Source: Corallium rubrum (taxonomy: Eukaryota > Cnidaria > Anthozoa > Scleralcyonacea > Coralliidae). Taken from it: a DNA stretch of 64,000 nt. Positions 17,836 through 29,200 of this stretch are shown piece after piece. The DNA is taken from positions 4,915,045 to 4,979,044 of the forward strand of contig OZ036004.1 of the NCBI GenBank assembly GCA_964035015.1, written 5' to 3'. The first letter of the stretch is position 1. Each line of letters begins with the position of its first letter. Position numbers and translations under genes: made by a program. The notes under the pieces are model-generated. The model saw nothing but the letters and a program-made list of their open reading frames with translations. It ran no database searches and was not told the origin of the DNA.

Positions 17836-18481
17836 ATGTGGAGTAGCGTGGGGTGGAGTAGAGTAGGGTAGGGTAGGATAGAGTGGGGTAGTAGGGTAGG
17901 GTAGGGTAGGATAGAGTGGGGTAGAGTAGGGTAGGGGTGGAGTAGAGTAGGGTGATGACGCGTCTTTAGTATTTTATAGTGGGGTAGAGTAGGGTAGTGT
18001 AGGATAGAGTGGGGTGGAGGTAGGGTAGAATATGGTAGGATAGAATATGGTAGGATATGATAGAGTGGGGTAGGCTTGTAGGGTACTAGAGTAGGTAGAG
18101 TGGAGTAGGGTATAGTAGGATAGAGTGGGGTAGAGTAGGATAGAGTGGGGTAGAGTAGGGTAGGCTACAGGGGTAGAGTGGGGTAGGGTAGGATAGAGTG
18201 GGGTAGAGTAGGGTTGGATAGTGGGGTAGAGTAGGGTAGTGTAGGATAGAGTAGGGTGGAGGTAGGGTAGAATATGGTAGGATAGAGGGGTAGGGTTGTA
18301 GGGTACTAGAGTAGGTAGAGTGGAGTAGGGTATAGTAGGATAGAGTGGGGTAGAGTAGGATAGAGTGGGGTAGAGTGTAGAGTAGGGTAGGCTACAGGGG
18401 TAGGGTAGGATAGAGTAGGGTGGGGTAGAGTAGGGTAGAGTAGAGTAGGGTAGAGTCGAGTAGAGTAGAGTAGAGTAGAGT
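17836..18481. repeat. GGGTAGAGTA-type satellite with higher-order duplication
   Basis: It is built from degenerate GGGTAG/GAGTAG pentamers. A block of about 235 bp around 17985-18170 recurs at 18215-18410 in the same order, so the array has grown by segmental duplication. A unique 30-bp insert lies near 17955. Confidence 0.85.
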
Positions 18482-18712
18482 AAGAATATTCTTACACATG
18501 TAGAACATTATCTTGAACTGTCAGTGATTTGGACACTTGATTTCGTCTTGGCTCAGGGTCAACTACCAATGACTTCATTGCTATTTCAGCTTGCTCATCA
18601 TTAATAAATGGAATAGTGAGATCTCTGGATTCTGTCAAGGTGCAATAACCACTCAGGGCCACTACTATATTTATTATTTCACAGTGTAAAGTGCATGTGT
18701 ATGTAACACAAT

Positions 18713-19150
18713 CAGTGGTGTCGGAGTGACACTAAAAGTGGGGGGGTGGGGCGCAAAATTTTTACAGGGGACCAGGGGCATGCTCCCCCGAGAAATTTTG
18801 AAATCTAGAGTCTTTGAAATGCCATTTCCTGCATTTTAGGACAAGGATTTACAGAATTCTAAAGGTCCAAAAACATAAAATACTCAAAAGACAACATTTT
18901 CCGGACATTGAATATCCTCATTCAAATTTCTTTATTACTGTATATCTTTATTCAAAGTCATGGGTTAGCTAGGGCTATGGCTAGGGTTAGTGATTTTGTT
19001 AATCATAACTTTATTACTGGCCTTGTTTATTACTGGCCTTGTTAAAAAGTGTGTGTGTGTGGGGGGGGGGGGGGAGGGCAAACATATTCTGGCCCCCCTA
19101 CAAAAAAAAGTGGGAGGGGCAGGTCCCCCCCCCCGCTTCTGATGCCCCTG
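18713..19150. mobile_element. hAT MITE with perfect 8-bp target duplication
   Basis: The ends are CAGTGGTGTCGGAG and the inverse of CAGGGGCATCAGAAGC. The flanks are identical: AACACAAT at 18705-18712 and 19151-19158. No transposase is present. An interior G run and GT repeat lie near 19045-19075. Confidence 0.85.
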
Positions 19151-19158
19151 AACACAAT

Positions 19159-20750
19159 TGCATGGTCATGCACTCCACTTGACCTTGCTAAAAATACTAT
19201 GGGAATTCTACTAACATCACCGTAATATTAATCATCTCTGTCTATTAATTATATTAGCTTTTCTGTCAAGGTTCAATAACCTGCACTTAGCCACACTTTA
19301 GTCTACTGTTTAAAATTGGACTGGGACACAGAATAATATTCTTCACTCGACCATGTTTGAAAATATTGTGGGAATTCATTATATATAAATAATCATTATG
19401 TAACAGTTCTATAACTTTCTGTCAAGGTTTAAATATAAGCACTGATTGTCTTTCCCATGCCAGTCATTGTCGTGCTTATCTTAACTAGTTTAGATTGAAA
19501 AGTTGGTCTGAGCAACTTGCAGGTCATTCCCACCTGGCTGGCTGGTGAGGGAATGGCTTAATGTATGCTTTTTACTTGCCTATAATCACCAGCAGTAATT
19601 TTTAAAATTTGTATGAAATGAAGAGGGTATTCTGAAGAATACATAATCCTTTTTTTTTAAGTTTGCAAATTGATTAAGACCACAGACGTTTTCCCATGGG
19701 AATGTCAATAGCAAGTGGTTTGACCCTTAGGAGAATTAGTCTAGCATAACTTAATTTTCTCTGATTGTGTCTTCACTCAAATCTCAAAATCACAGACCCA
19801 ATCACATCATGACTATTAATAACCACTAAATTTATCAACATAATTATTCATGCATAATTATTGGTGCATTGTAATCATTGGTCTCTAACATGAAGTTGAA
19901 TGCTAAAATGTCTTTCTCACAATGTCAATAAGCAATCTGGGTTTATTACGTTAGTGATCTGGAGTGTGGGTGCTAGTAAGAATATTTCAAATATGAATAC
20001 GTCATTGTTTAAATAACAGTGGTCAGTTAGTGGCACCAATATCAGAGCTCTTGACTCGATGAAGAATGTTAAACAACAAACACGCACACAGCTCTGTGAT
20101 TCCCTTGCAGCATTGTGATGTACTCAATGTACAACACAATCAACTTCCAGCTTTTTGGTACATTTGTATACTAAAATCTGCTTTCTATACTTCACTGTTC
20201 AATTCTATACAGACATTCCTTCATCATTGATAAACTAACCACTTAGCGAGAAAAAACAAAGAAAAGCAATTAAAATAGCTCCTAGATCTACATTAGGTAA
20301 CCAAATTGATATCACATAGCGAGCCACATTACAATTAAACCACAAGACATGATATTCATGTCTCATATGATATAGGAAAATAACCAAGCTGTTTCAATCT
20401 TACTTATTTGTTTCCTAAAGACAACCCTAGATGAAACAACAACGAAGTAGCCATCTTCAATGTTCATAGCTAGCCTTCCTTTTGTTTCTGATAAAATCGT
20501 ACATCTTCCTACGTAGTAAACAAGTCTATTTCAAAAGGATACAGTATCATGTTGTCCGCCATGTTGGAACAGTTTGTTTATTTATTAAATTCAATTAATA
20601 TCCCAGGTCAAATTATTCAAACCCGCCGCAAAGGACTACAAAAACCTTTTTTAAAACCAGTAGTTTTTGAACAAGGTCAACACTTGTTTGTTAAAACAAC
20701 GGAAAAAGATAACAAAGACAGCCGAGTGTTGAACCTTGATTTATTTTATA
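19159..20750. other. Intergenic, no gene recognised
   Basis: AT-rich unique-looking sequence. A 70-codon frame at 20549-20761 has no recognisable features. The part from about 20780 to 21070 is probably the DYRK2 promoter and 5' UTR. Confidence 0.4.
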
Positions 20751-20844
20751 CAATTACGTAATCAATTTACTAGTATCTATATTTAGTAAACTCGAGAGAC
20801 GTCTGCGTACCAATGAAAAATAATTTATACTTAATTTATGTTTT

Positions 20845-20955
20845 GACATCTGATTGGTTCGTGGTTGCCGTGCAACGCAGTTGGTGGTCGGTTGTTGACG
20901 TTTTGGTTGCCGTGACACCTGTGTTTACTGCGTTCTGATTGGTCGATTGGCCCTA
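20845..20955 (+). promoter_or_regulatory. Possible DYRK2 promoter: ATTGG (CCAAT) boxes
   Basis: ATTGG occurs in CTGATTGGTTCG near 20850 and twice in CTGATTGGTCGATTGG near 20936-20950, within 230 bp of the DYRK2 start. Two GTTGCCGTG motifs lie between them. The function is inferred only from position. Confidence 0.3.
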
Positions 20956-21073
20956 ACAACAAACCTGAAACAGAAGGACACAGCGTTTTCAATGGCAAAG
21001 CAAGGTCTCGCGCCGTCGAAGCCCAACTATTTCTTATAAACAAAGAGCTTTTTTCTATGCTGATCTTGCTAGA

Positions 21074-22855
21074 ATGATAAGCACAAGTACTAGGAAGCCA
21101 TTACAAGTATCCAAGAGCCGTCCAATACAGACAGGGGAAACCATTTATCAACTGGATCCGCGGAATAGCAATATTACAAACGACGAGGTATCGGCCCAAC
21201 ATGTTTTGCCCCCGTTAAAGACAACAACAAAGTCCTTGAAACAACAAAATCACGAATCCAATAACACTCTACCGCATTTGGGAGGCGTTCAGGTTCAGCA
21301 GTTGTTCGAGGAGGAGACCAACCAGCAACATCGGGGAAAAGTTGACGGCAATAATAACTTACCGGCTGTTCGAGCTACGTCCCTTTCACACGGTTCTTCT
21401 CCGGCTGACAGTCACAACAACGATAGGAAATCTAGCGCTGACTCGTCGTCTGGGAAGTCACGGACGTTGCCGATGACGCCGGAGAAAGCCATGAAATTGT
21501 TCATGACTAAACTGACACCTTTTGAACATCACGAAATCTTCAATTTTCCTCATGTGTTCTTCACAGGACCGAACGCCAAGAAAAGGCAAGGTGTGGTAGG
21601 AGGACCTAACAATAATGGCTACGATGACGAACAAGGCTCCTACATTCATATTCCCCACGACCATATTGCTTATCGTTACGAGGTGTTGAAGATTATCGGA
21701 AAGGGAAGTTTTGGACAGGTCGTTAAAGTCTACGATCATAAAACTCAAAGTTACGTCGCACTGAAAATGGTTCGAAACGAGAAACGCTTCCATCGTCAAG
21801 CTGCCGAAGAGATTCGAATTTTGGAGCACTTGAAAAAGCAAGACAAAGAGAACAATTATAATATTATACACATGCTAGAAAGCTTTCAATTTCGAAACCA
21901 TATTTGTATAACGTTCGAGTTACTCAGTATGAATCTCTACGAGTTGGTTAAGAAGAATAAATTCCAAGGTTTTAGTCTTCAATTGGTGAGGAAATTTGCT
22001 CACTCCATCTTGCAATGTCTCGATGCGCTTCATAAGAACAGGATTATCCATTGTGATATGAAACCGGAGAATATTTTATTGAAACAGCAAGGAAGAAGTG
22101 GGATTAAGGTTATAGACTTTGGGTCTAGTTGTTACGAACATCAACGAATTTACACGTATATTCAAAGCAGATTTTACCGTGCACCAGAGGTGATTTTGGG
22201 AGCAAAATATGGAATGCCTATTGATATGTGGAGTTTTGGTTGTATTCTAGCTGAACTTTTAACGGGTTATCCGATATTCCCCGGTGAAGACGAAGGCGAT
22301 CAGTTGGCCTGTATTATCGAGCTGATGGGTATGCCGCCAGAGCAATTTATCGAGCCGCATACGTCGAAACGCGCAAAGAATTTCTTCAGTTCGAAAGGAC
22401 ATCCGCGTTATTGTACCGTGACGAACCTTGCTGACGGAGGGACTGTTCTGACAGGAGGCCGCTCGAGACACGGCAAATCACGAGGTCCTCCCAGTTCGAA
22501 AAGCTGGGTGTCTGCTCTTAAGGGATGCGATGATCCGTTGTTTATTGATTTCCTAAAGAGATGTTTGGAATGGGAGCCTTCGCAAAGAATGACGCCTGCA
22601 CAAGCGTTGAGACATTCGTGGCTTCGTCGTCGCCTTCCAAGGGCACCGGACAACACAACTGCTCATAAACAGACACACAACGCCAACGGACCAGTCTCAG
22701 CCGACAGGAAGCATCAAAGACTGCCTTCAAGCTCTACTAAACTCCCTCCAACTGGCCCACCGTCTGCTAAAGCGAAACAACAAAAGCGAGCAAGCGAAAA
22801 CATCCCAGACACTTCGTCAAACAGAACTGTACTGCCTAAAATCGTTGGCAGGTGA
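21074..22855 (+). CDS. DYRK2: Dual-specificity tyrosine-regulated kinase 2
   Basis: This CMGC kinase autophosphorylates its activation-loop tyrosine and then phosphorylates Ser/Thr. In vertebrates it also scaffolds the EDVP ubiquitin ligase and acts in p53 and Hedgehog signalling. The product is 593 aa (human 601), all in one exon. The N-terminal NAPA/DH-box region is near residues 134-170. The kinase domain spans about 201-516: glycine loop from G209, lysine K231, catalytic D328, DFG from D348, and activation loop Y360-T-Y362. The tail is basic, with Ser/Pro-rich linkers. The catalytic loop reads HCDMKPEN, where most DYRKs have HCDLKPEN. ATG 21074 is taken as the start. GCTAG just before it resembles an acceptor, so a 5' UTR intron is possible. 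DYRK4 is the alternative; the similarity I recall is to DYRK2. Confidence 0.95.
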   Translation: MISTSTRKPLQVSKSRPIQTGETIYQLDPRNSNITNDEVSAQHVLPPLKTTTKSLKQQNHESNNTLPHLGGVQVQQLFEEETNQQHRGKVDGNNNLPAVRATSLSHGSSPADSHNNDRKSSADSSSGKSRTLPMTPEKAMKLFMTKLTPFEHHEIFNFPHVFFTGPNAKKRQGVVGGPNNNGYDDEQGSYIHIPHDHIAYRYEVLKIIGKGSFGQVVKVYDHKTQSYVALKMVRNEKRFHRQAAEEIRILEHLKKQDKENNYNIIHMLESFQFRNHICITFELLSMNLYELVKKNKFQGFSLQLVRKFAHSILQCLDALHKNRIIHCDMKPENILLKQQGRSGIKVIDFGSSCYEHQRIYTYIQSRFYRAPEVILGAKYGMPIDMWSFGCILAELLTGYPIFPGEDEGDQLACIIELMGMPPEQFIEPHTSKRAKNFFSSKGHPRYCTVTNLADGGTVLTGGRSRHGKSRGPPSSKSWVSALKGCDDPLFIDFLKRCLEWEPSQRMTPAQALRHSWLRRRLPRAPDNTTAHKQTHNANGPVSADRKHQRLPSSSTKLPPTGPPSAKAKQQKRASENIPDTSSNRTVLPKIVGR

Positions 22856-24020
22856 TGAATGCCGAACAACTTGTACATTAAAAGGTTTTCAGCTCAAAGC
22901 TACAGCCTTTTTCCTCTCTACTGCTTTGGTTGAAAAGAAAATGAAGTATTTATCTTGTTTTAAATAAGTATTTTTTAACCGGAGTAAAACTAGACGCTCA
23001 TCAAAGACATCCGAGCTCTTATCGTAAACGATTTTATGATAATTTTAACAAGGTCACAGTAGAAAAAAATGATTTTTTTATGAAAATGATTTTAAGAGAT
23101 ATTTTTTAACATGAACGAACTGTAAAATGTTGTAGAAAGCTAATATATATATATATTCTATTGTATATAAAAAAAATTCTTTTTTATGAAAGAAATTTAG
23201 AAACTTCATTCCATTGTGTCATAATATTGAAATGAAACAAAATTCGTCTCAGACAGAATCGTCAGAATGGAAATTTTCATTTGGGACCGAGCGAGGCAGC
23301 TGAGCTGTTGCACGTACTTATGTGGCTTAGACCGCGATAATATTGGACCAGTGAAAAGTCTTGGAAATCATTTAAAGTATATATATTTGCAAATATATGA
23401 ATTTAAAGTCAACAACACTATCTTTTAGTTTGTTCAAAAAATAACAACAGTTTTAGAATTCAGGCAAAACACCTCAAAAATATGATAGGCGTAGGTATAA
23501 TTATAAATAAACGACTCGTTTTCACAGAGTGCGTGCGATCTTATAAATTGATACAAAAAAATTATTCTTTTGAATTAATTCGGCTGTTCCAATTTTTATA
23601 ATTGCGACATTTTTAATTAGAATAGTTTGGCAAGAATGTTTTGAAACCCTTTGTAAGCCAATACGAAACACAAACCAATCTACAAAGATCTTTATACTAG
23701 TAAAATTTAAACTAAAAAAATGTTAGTGACGGGGAAATCACTGATGGCCTCATCAATTCTAATGTTTGATCTGATTAATGGTAATTTCGTATGCACTTGT
23801 AACTTGTAAGATGAATAAATATTTTATCCTTGAAGCTGGAAACCTTGCAATAATTGATACCGCTTTAGCAGTTAAATTTAGCGCCGAATTGTCATAGACA
23901 GCTGAAGAGAAACATTTAATTCGACACGACAATTCGTTGTACAACTCGAACACATTGTCGCATTATCCGTCTACTCAGACGATGTTAGTTTTGTGTCTGT
24001 TTTTTTTATGAACAAGTGTC
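22856..24020. other. DYRK2 3' UTR and AT-rich flank
   Basis: AATAAA motifs occur near 23503 and 23814 and may end DYRK2 transcripts. I see no other gene or repeat, except a TA microsatellite near 23143. Confidence 0.4.
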
Positions 24021-24029
24021 GACAATATG

Positions 24030-24355
24030 AGAAATGAATTTCATATTTCCAAGCATGAAGCAATGTACTGTTCTGTATTCTGTTTATAACATATAATAAT
24101 ATGTTTATTATAACCTAGCTTTAAGTAATAGTGCTCGTTTACATAACGTAGATATTATCTACGTTATGTAAACGAGCACTATTACAGTACTTAATAATAG
24201 TGCTCGTTTACATAACGTAGATATTATCTACGTTATGTAAACGAGCACTATTACAGTACTTAAAGCTAGGTTATAATAAACATATTATTATATGTTATAA
24301 ACAGAATACAGAACAGTACATTGCTTCATGCTTGGAAATATGAAATTCATTTCTC
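24030..24355. repeat. Near-perfect 326-bp palindrome with duplicated inner hairpin
   Basis: Outer arms 24030-24127 and 24257-24355 are almost exact complements. The centre holds two identical 57-nt units, about 24127-24183 and 24196-24252. Each is itself a perfect palindrome of 27-bp arms around ATT. The lack of divergence implies recent origin. Confidence 0.85.
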
Positions 24356-24379
24356 GCTTGCTTTGCTCACTTGTAAAAT

Positions 24380-24535
24380 AGACAATATTAGTAAAAGTAG
24401 CATGCTGCGTAGGCAGTGTTGAAACAACAATCGAAATATAGTACGGCCGAAACAGAGAACGTAGGAGTCTACGTTTCGAAAGGCCCTTTCTCTCTGACGA
24501 AGGGCCTTTGCTTGAAATAGACTACTTTGTAAAAT
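24380..24535. repeat. Hammerhead-core palindrome copy
   Basis: It begins GTAGCATGCTGCGTAGGCAG and matches 39852-39990. It has CTGACGA at 24494-24500, a GGGC/GCTT stem and GAAA at 24514-24517. The right arm is truncated. It belongs to the family also seen at 9605, 28640, 39850 and 61610. Confidence 0.6.
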
Positions 24536-24698
24536 AGGTACCCTCAGATCAACACTGTCAACATAATTCCATAGAAAACTAATCTCCCTCGCAGCCATTG
24601 TTATTAGGGTCGGTCCCGCTGCGAGGGGGGAGACTAATAACAGACAACCTGAGACTAATTCAAAGTAGGGGTTACAAATCCTAACTGGGTAGTCTTTG

Positions 24699-24829
24699 AC
24701 CACGTCCACACGTATGCGTTTTCATAGCGTTTTTATATTGTTCTCGGTCCTCAGGGGAGCAGAAAACAATGGTCTCATTACCTGAAACAATATGAAAAGG
24801 CAAGGAAAACGTATACGTGTGGACGTGGC
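24699..24829. repeat. Small foldback MITE (CCACGTCCACACGTAT ends)
   Basis: GACCACGTCCACACGTATGC at the left is mirrored by GTATACGTGTGGACGTGGCC at the right, around a centre of about 80 bp. Confidence 0.7.
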
Positions 24830-25502
24830 CTTTGTTTCATGCTGTGATCTTTTAAAATCTATCTAATTGCTCCTGCATTCCCCAAAACAATGAAGCATAT
24901 AAGAACTTCTAATGTGCGGTTATAATATAAACATTGTTTGAATATTTGTTTATATACTCATAATTAAATTTAGAAGTGTACTACTTTGAAATTGAACACT
25001 ATTGGGAACTTGGTCTTATTAGTTATTACCTAAACTGTAACCTGCATCAGAATGATCAGATTGGGAGGGCAAATTTTTTTTTAAATTTTTTTTTTAAAAA
25101 GAAAACTGTAACCTGCATCAGAATGATCAGATTGGGGGGTGTGGGGGGTGTGACATGATTAAATTTATTGTCTACAGATTTTTTGGAATATATTTATTAC
25201 CAGTGCATGTATATAATGTAACTTTATCCATTTGCAGTTTGACACTTAATAATTTGAATCACCAGTCTTATATATATATTCTACACTCTACAGGTACATC
25301 TTTAATATATTTATACATGTACTTATTTTTCACATGCCTAGGTTTCCTTTGTTCTTTTAGGGGAATATATTCAATAGCCCCTGGCAAAACAATAGATTAA
25401 TATTCCCCTCTACCATTCCTCGCCATAATATTCTCCTCTAATCTTCCCGTCTAATATCCCCAGCACCACTCCTTATCTTATGAAATCCTGTCAAGACACC
25501 AT
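24830..25502. other. Intergenic, no gene recognised
   Basis: AT-rich. It contains a short direct repeat, AACTGTAACCTGCATCAGAA, at about 25034 and 25104, and short open frames without recognisable content. Confidence 0.35.
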
Positions 25503-25627
25503 GTGAAAAATAAGTATGTTATTTTTAGGCCCCTTGGGGATATGTGTTTATTCACCTCGGGCTTCACCCTCAGTGAATAAATCACATATCCCCTCGTGGC
25601 CTCAAAATAACCTATACTTATTTGCAG
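25503..25627. repeat. Foldback with TTCACCTCGGGC core
   Basis: GTGAAAAATAAGTATGTTAT at the left is mirrored by ATAACCTATACTTATTTGCA at the right, with an inner GGATATGTG...CACATATCC stem. It is related to the hairpins near 1890-2070 and 2920-3040. Confidence 0.65.
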
Positions 25628-25764
25628 TATAATAATGCATTATAACTATTTTACAACATAAACTTAGTTTAATACAGTATGCTACAATTAATGGTAACCG
25701 TAGATCATGCATTATCAGGTTGTTAATTAAGATGTTAATATGTTAGTCATGAAGTTATTAAATG

Positions 25765-26203
25765 CATAGGTGTAGAGTATGGGGGGATGAGGGCTTTAGC
25801 CTCCGGAGAAATCTCAATGGGGGGGCCCCCACAAATTTCACAAATTATAGGGTACTCGTTAGCTAAAGTAACTGTTATAGCCTCATTCCTGTCAGCCAAA
25901 AGCACCCATATACAGTGATAAGTCAACCCAGTAAACACATCATCTAAAAATTGTTGAAATGTGTTGTATTTTAACTAGCTTTTATGACATTTCATGATCT
26001 GCAGTGTTCTTAAAAATCACCCCTCAGACTGCAGCAAATGGCCTTTCCAAGATTAAATTTCAAAAATTTCCAGGGGGGGGGGCATGTCCCTGGACCCCCC
26101 CTAGAAAAGTCCCTTTCTCTAAACACCCCCCACGGAAAAATTCTTAGAAAGGCCCTGTTCAGGACTTCAGCCCCCTAGACAAAAACAAAACTCTACGCTT
26201 ATG
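25765..26203. mobile_element. hAT MITE immediately 3' of the FBXL5 stop codon
   Basis: The ends CATAGGTGTAGAGT and CTCTACGCTTATG are inverted. Both flanks read ATTAAATG (25757-25764 and 26204-26211), a perfect 8-bp duplication. The right flank ends only 9 bp from the FBXL5 stop (26221), so the element should form part of the 3' UTR. A sibling copy is at 58374-58866. Confidence 0.85.
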
Positions 26204-26220
26204 ATTAAATGACTTTGACA

Positions 26221-29200
26221 TTAGCTATCCAACCCTGATCTACAGCAAACTCTTTTTGTACATTCTAAGTTTTGACAGCCACTCGCTGTATCTGGAAATG
26301 GTCCTTCTGCGATGTTATCACAGTAAAATAACAACTCATGATGCAAAGATGGACAAGCTGCCACAAAATCCTGCAAGCCCTCTGCAGTCAGTTGCAAACA
26401 GCCAGATAAGTCGAGATATGTAAGAGACTTTAGGTTGCTGTACTTTGCCAAAGTTCTAAAAGTAAAAAGATTCAAGACATGAACATTTCAACCTGAAATA
26501 CATTATCTCTAGTATTGCTCTAGTAAGCAGACAGTGGGTAGAGTTTGGAATGACCAGTAGCATTGAGAGGGGGGGGGGGGGGTAAGTGGGGAATTACCCA
26601 GGGGCCCAGGGCAAATAGGCCCCCATAACATTTCAGACTAAGAAATATATTGTTGCTGTATATATATTACATACACCAAAGGAAAGTAAAACTTACAGGT
26701 TTCTGGCAAAGAGTAGACTAAGATAAATTCAGGTTGCGAGGAGTTATATTACTACTAATTTTCAAATGTTATTTTATTTCTGATGCAAAGATTGGCATTT
26801 AGAATACTTGATAATGATGGCATTAAAACATTGATTTCAGTGTGGGGCTCAGCCCCAATGGCCCTGGGGATGACAAATGCCAGTGATGGATCCAGCTTGA
26901 TCTGGTAGGGGGGGGGGGGGTGCTGAGCGAGTGAAGTGTGTGGGTGAAGGTGTGGGGTGTGACCGAGGCAGGGTGGAGTGCCACTGAGGGAGCTACAGCA
27001 GGGGTCTGAGGACACAGCCCCCAGCAGGGTCCAGGGGCCCGAGCTGGTGGTGGGGCTGGGGGGTAGGGGGGCAAAGCTCGCCAGAAAATGGTTTTTTTAT
27101 ACCTATTAATACTTATGAATCATATGATAGCTAATATATGAATCATAGCTATGAATCATATGGTACCTATGAAGTTTACATGGACATTGAATGAATGTGT
27201 CCTTTAATGTACTTGGATTTGACAAGGCAATTTGCACCCCCCTTGGCCAAGGTCAGGGGTGTGTGCACCCCCCTGTAAACCCATCACTGACAAATGCAGT
27301 TTGTAGTGTCTGCATGTTTTATGTGTCTGTCTATCCACAGTCTACCTGAGTCCATCATCAGTAATCTGATAACAGCCAGAAAGTGAAAGATATTTGAGAC
27401 TCTGGTTTGCAAAAGTCAGTTCTCTACTGTGGTCACTTTGATCATCACTTGAGCTTGAACCACTGGCTTTGTTGTTTCCTGCTTTGCCAAGGGCCAATGA
27501 AAGCTTTTTTAATGTTTTGTCAGTGATTTTGGCACAGCCTGATAAATCAACGTGTTTTAACTGCCTTCCACCATTCTTTCGGAATAATCTACAGCAAGGA
27601 ATTAGAAACAAAATTAAACAACAAAAATCATTTTATAAATGTACACAAAGTCATTACATAAGTTAGTATAGTAAGTATATATGTACTTGTGGTACTGTAC
27701 ATCATTATGAAGTGAGTGAATCATAATTCTCTACACACGCACTGCCTCTCAGTCTCACCAAAAAGTTAAGCCCAGTTAGATGGGGTAGACTGTACTTGGA
27801 TGGGCGATCACTAGTTGGGAATCACCCCGTTGTTGAGCTTTGAACTTATGTGAGTAGAGTTGTAGTTGATCTCTCCTGTGCTTCAAGGTTTTCCTCCCTC
27901 CATAAAATCAACACCTACATCCTAGCTGTGATCCGTGGTCTGAACTGTGTCATATGGTGGCTGCCTGGAGCGCCTTTGATATGCCTCGACAATGACATGG
28001 CCATGTTGATCTGCATCCTTCGTAATTCAGCCACTGGCTGTGAGTAAGGATGAATTAGCCCCCCAGTCTTTTATCCTTTGTCTATATACAGAAAATAAAA
28101 TATCTCACCCATTTAATCCCAAGTCAGAAATATTTGTTTGAGACAGATCAAGGAAGTGAAGGTTCTTGCAGTAGGACAAAATTTTGTACACCTACAAAAA
28201 CATAACATTACCAGAAAAGATTTTACGATAATGATTGTAATGGCTCCAATCCTTCACAGGCTAAAATAATATAGAGATGATATTATACTCAATCCTAATT
28301 AACTTATGTTATTAACCAACATGACCCAAATGCCCTCACCAAACCATTAGTGAGTCCAGGACAACAACTGAGAACAAGTACTTTCACTTGATCTCCAACC
28401 ATTGGGATGAGATAGCGAGCCATCAACAACAATCTTCGAATATTATTTTCTTGGTTGTTTTTCACTTCTAAATCTTTTTGGTCAATTTCTTCTTCATCCT
28501 CTTCAACAGAATTTGAACTGGTACTTTCTTGGTCACTGTAAGAACTGGCAAAGAAAAATTGTTTATAAAAAAGCAAAACACTAAGCTCTAATTTGTAGCA
28601 ATTTATGTACACTACAGTATCGAAAATATAGGTAGTAAGGTTGGATAATTATTATACTGCTGAAACAGGGAATGTAGGAGTGACTAACGTTTTGAGCGAC
28701 ACTACTTTGATTTATACTACAGTATATTTGACATGTCACTGCCCTACAATACCTTTCCTTATCCCACTGACTTTTCACCTCACAAGGTCCATCATTGCAC
28801 GAGCATGGTTCATTTTCATCCATTCCAATCCTCCAATCATTGCGGAATATCCATCTCACTGGATGAAGCTGTTGCCATAGGATTCCATCCGATGTAACCT
28901 TGGACCATTTCCTACAAACTTGCGAACAGTGACAGAGATCTCGAGGTGACAAAAATGAGAATATTTGAAGCAGTAATTCATTTGGAAGCATCGAAACACC
29001 ATTCTTACATGAACTATCAACTTTTTCACAACCATCATCTTGTGCATCATGATCCTAGTATGAACAATATTTTAGTTTGTAATATCTGTACATTTTTTTT
29101 AAATTTGCAATTTAATTACCTATCACCAATGATACATTTTTATTACTATAGTAGGATACTGTCTTGCTTATCTTAGCTATATACACTCAGACACAGTACC

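Noticed and set aside
20865-20905. RFX X-box upstream of DYRK2 (GTTGCCGTGCAAC)
   Set aside because: The second half-site departs from the RGYAAC consensus; too weak to call.
21458-21871. 137-codon minus-strand frame
   Set aside because: It is antisense to the DYRK2 kinase exon and has no recognisable domain.
27735-27845. Functional 5S rRNA gene
   Set aside because: The first third does not match, there are many substitutions, and a SINE-like tail follows.
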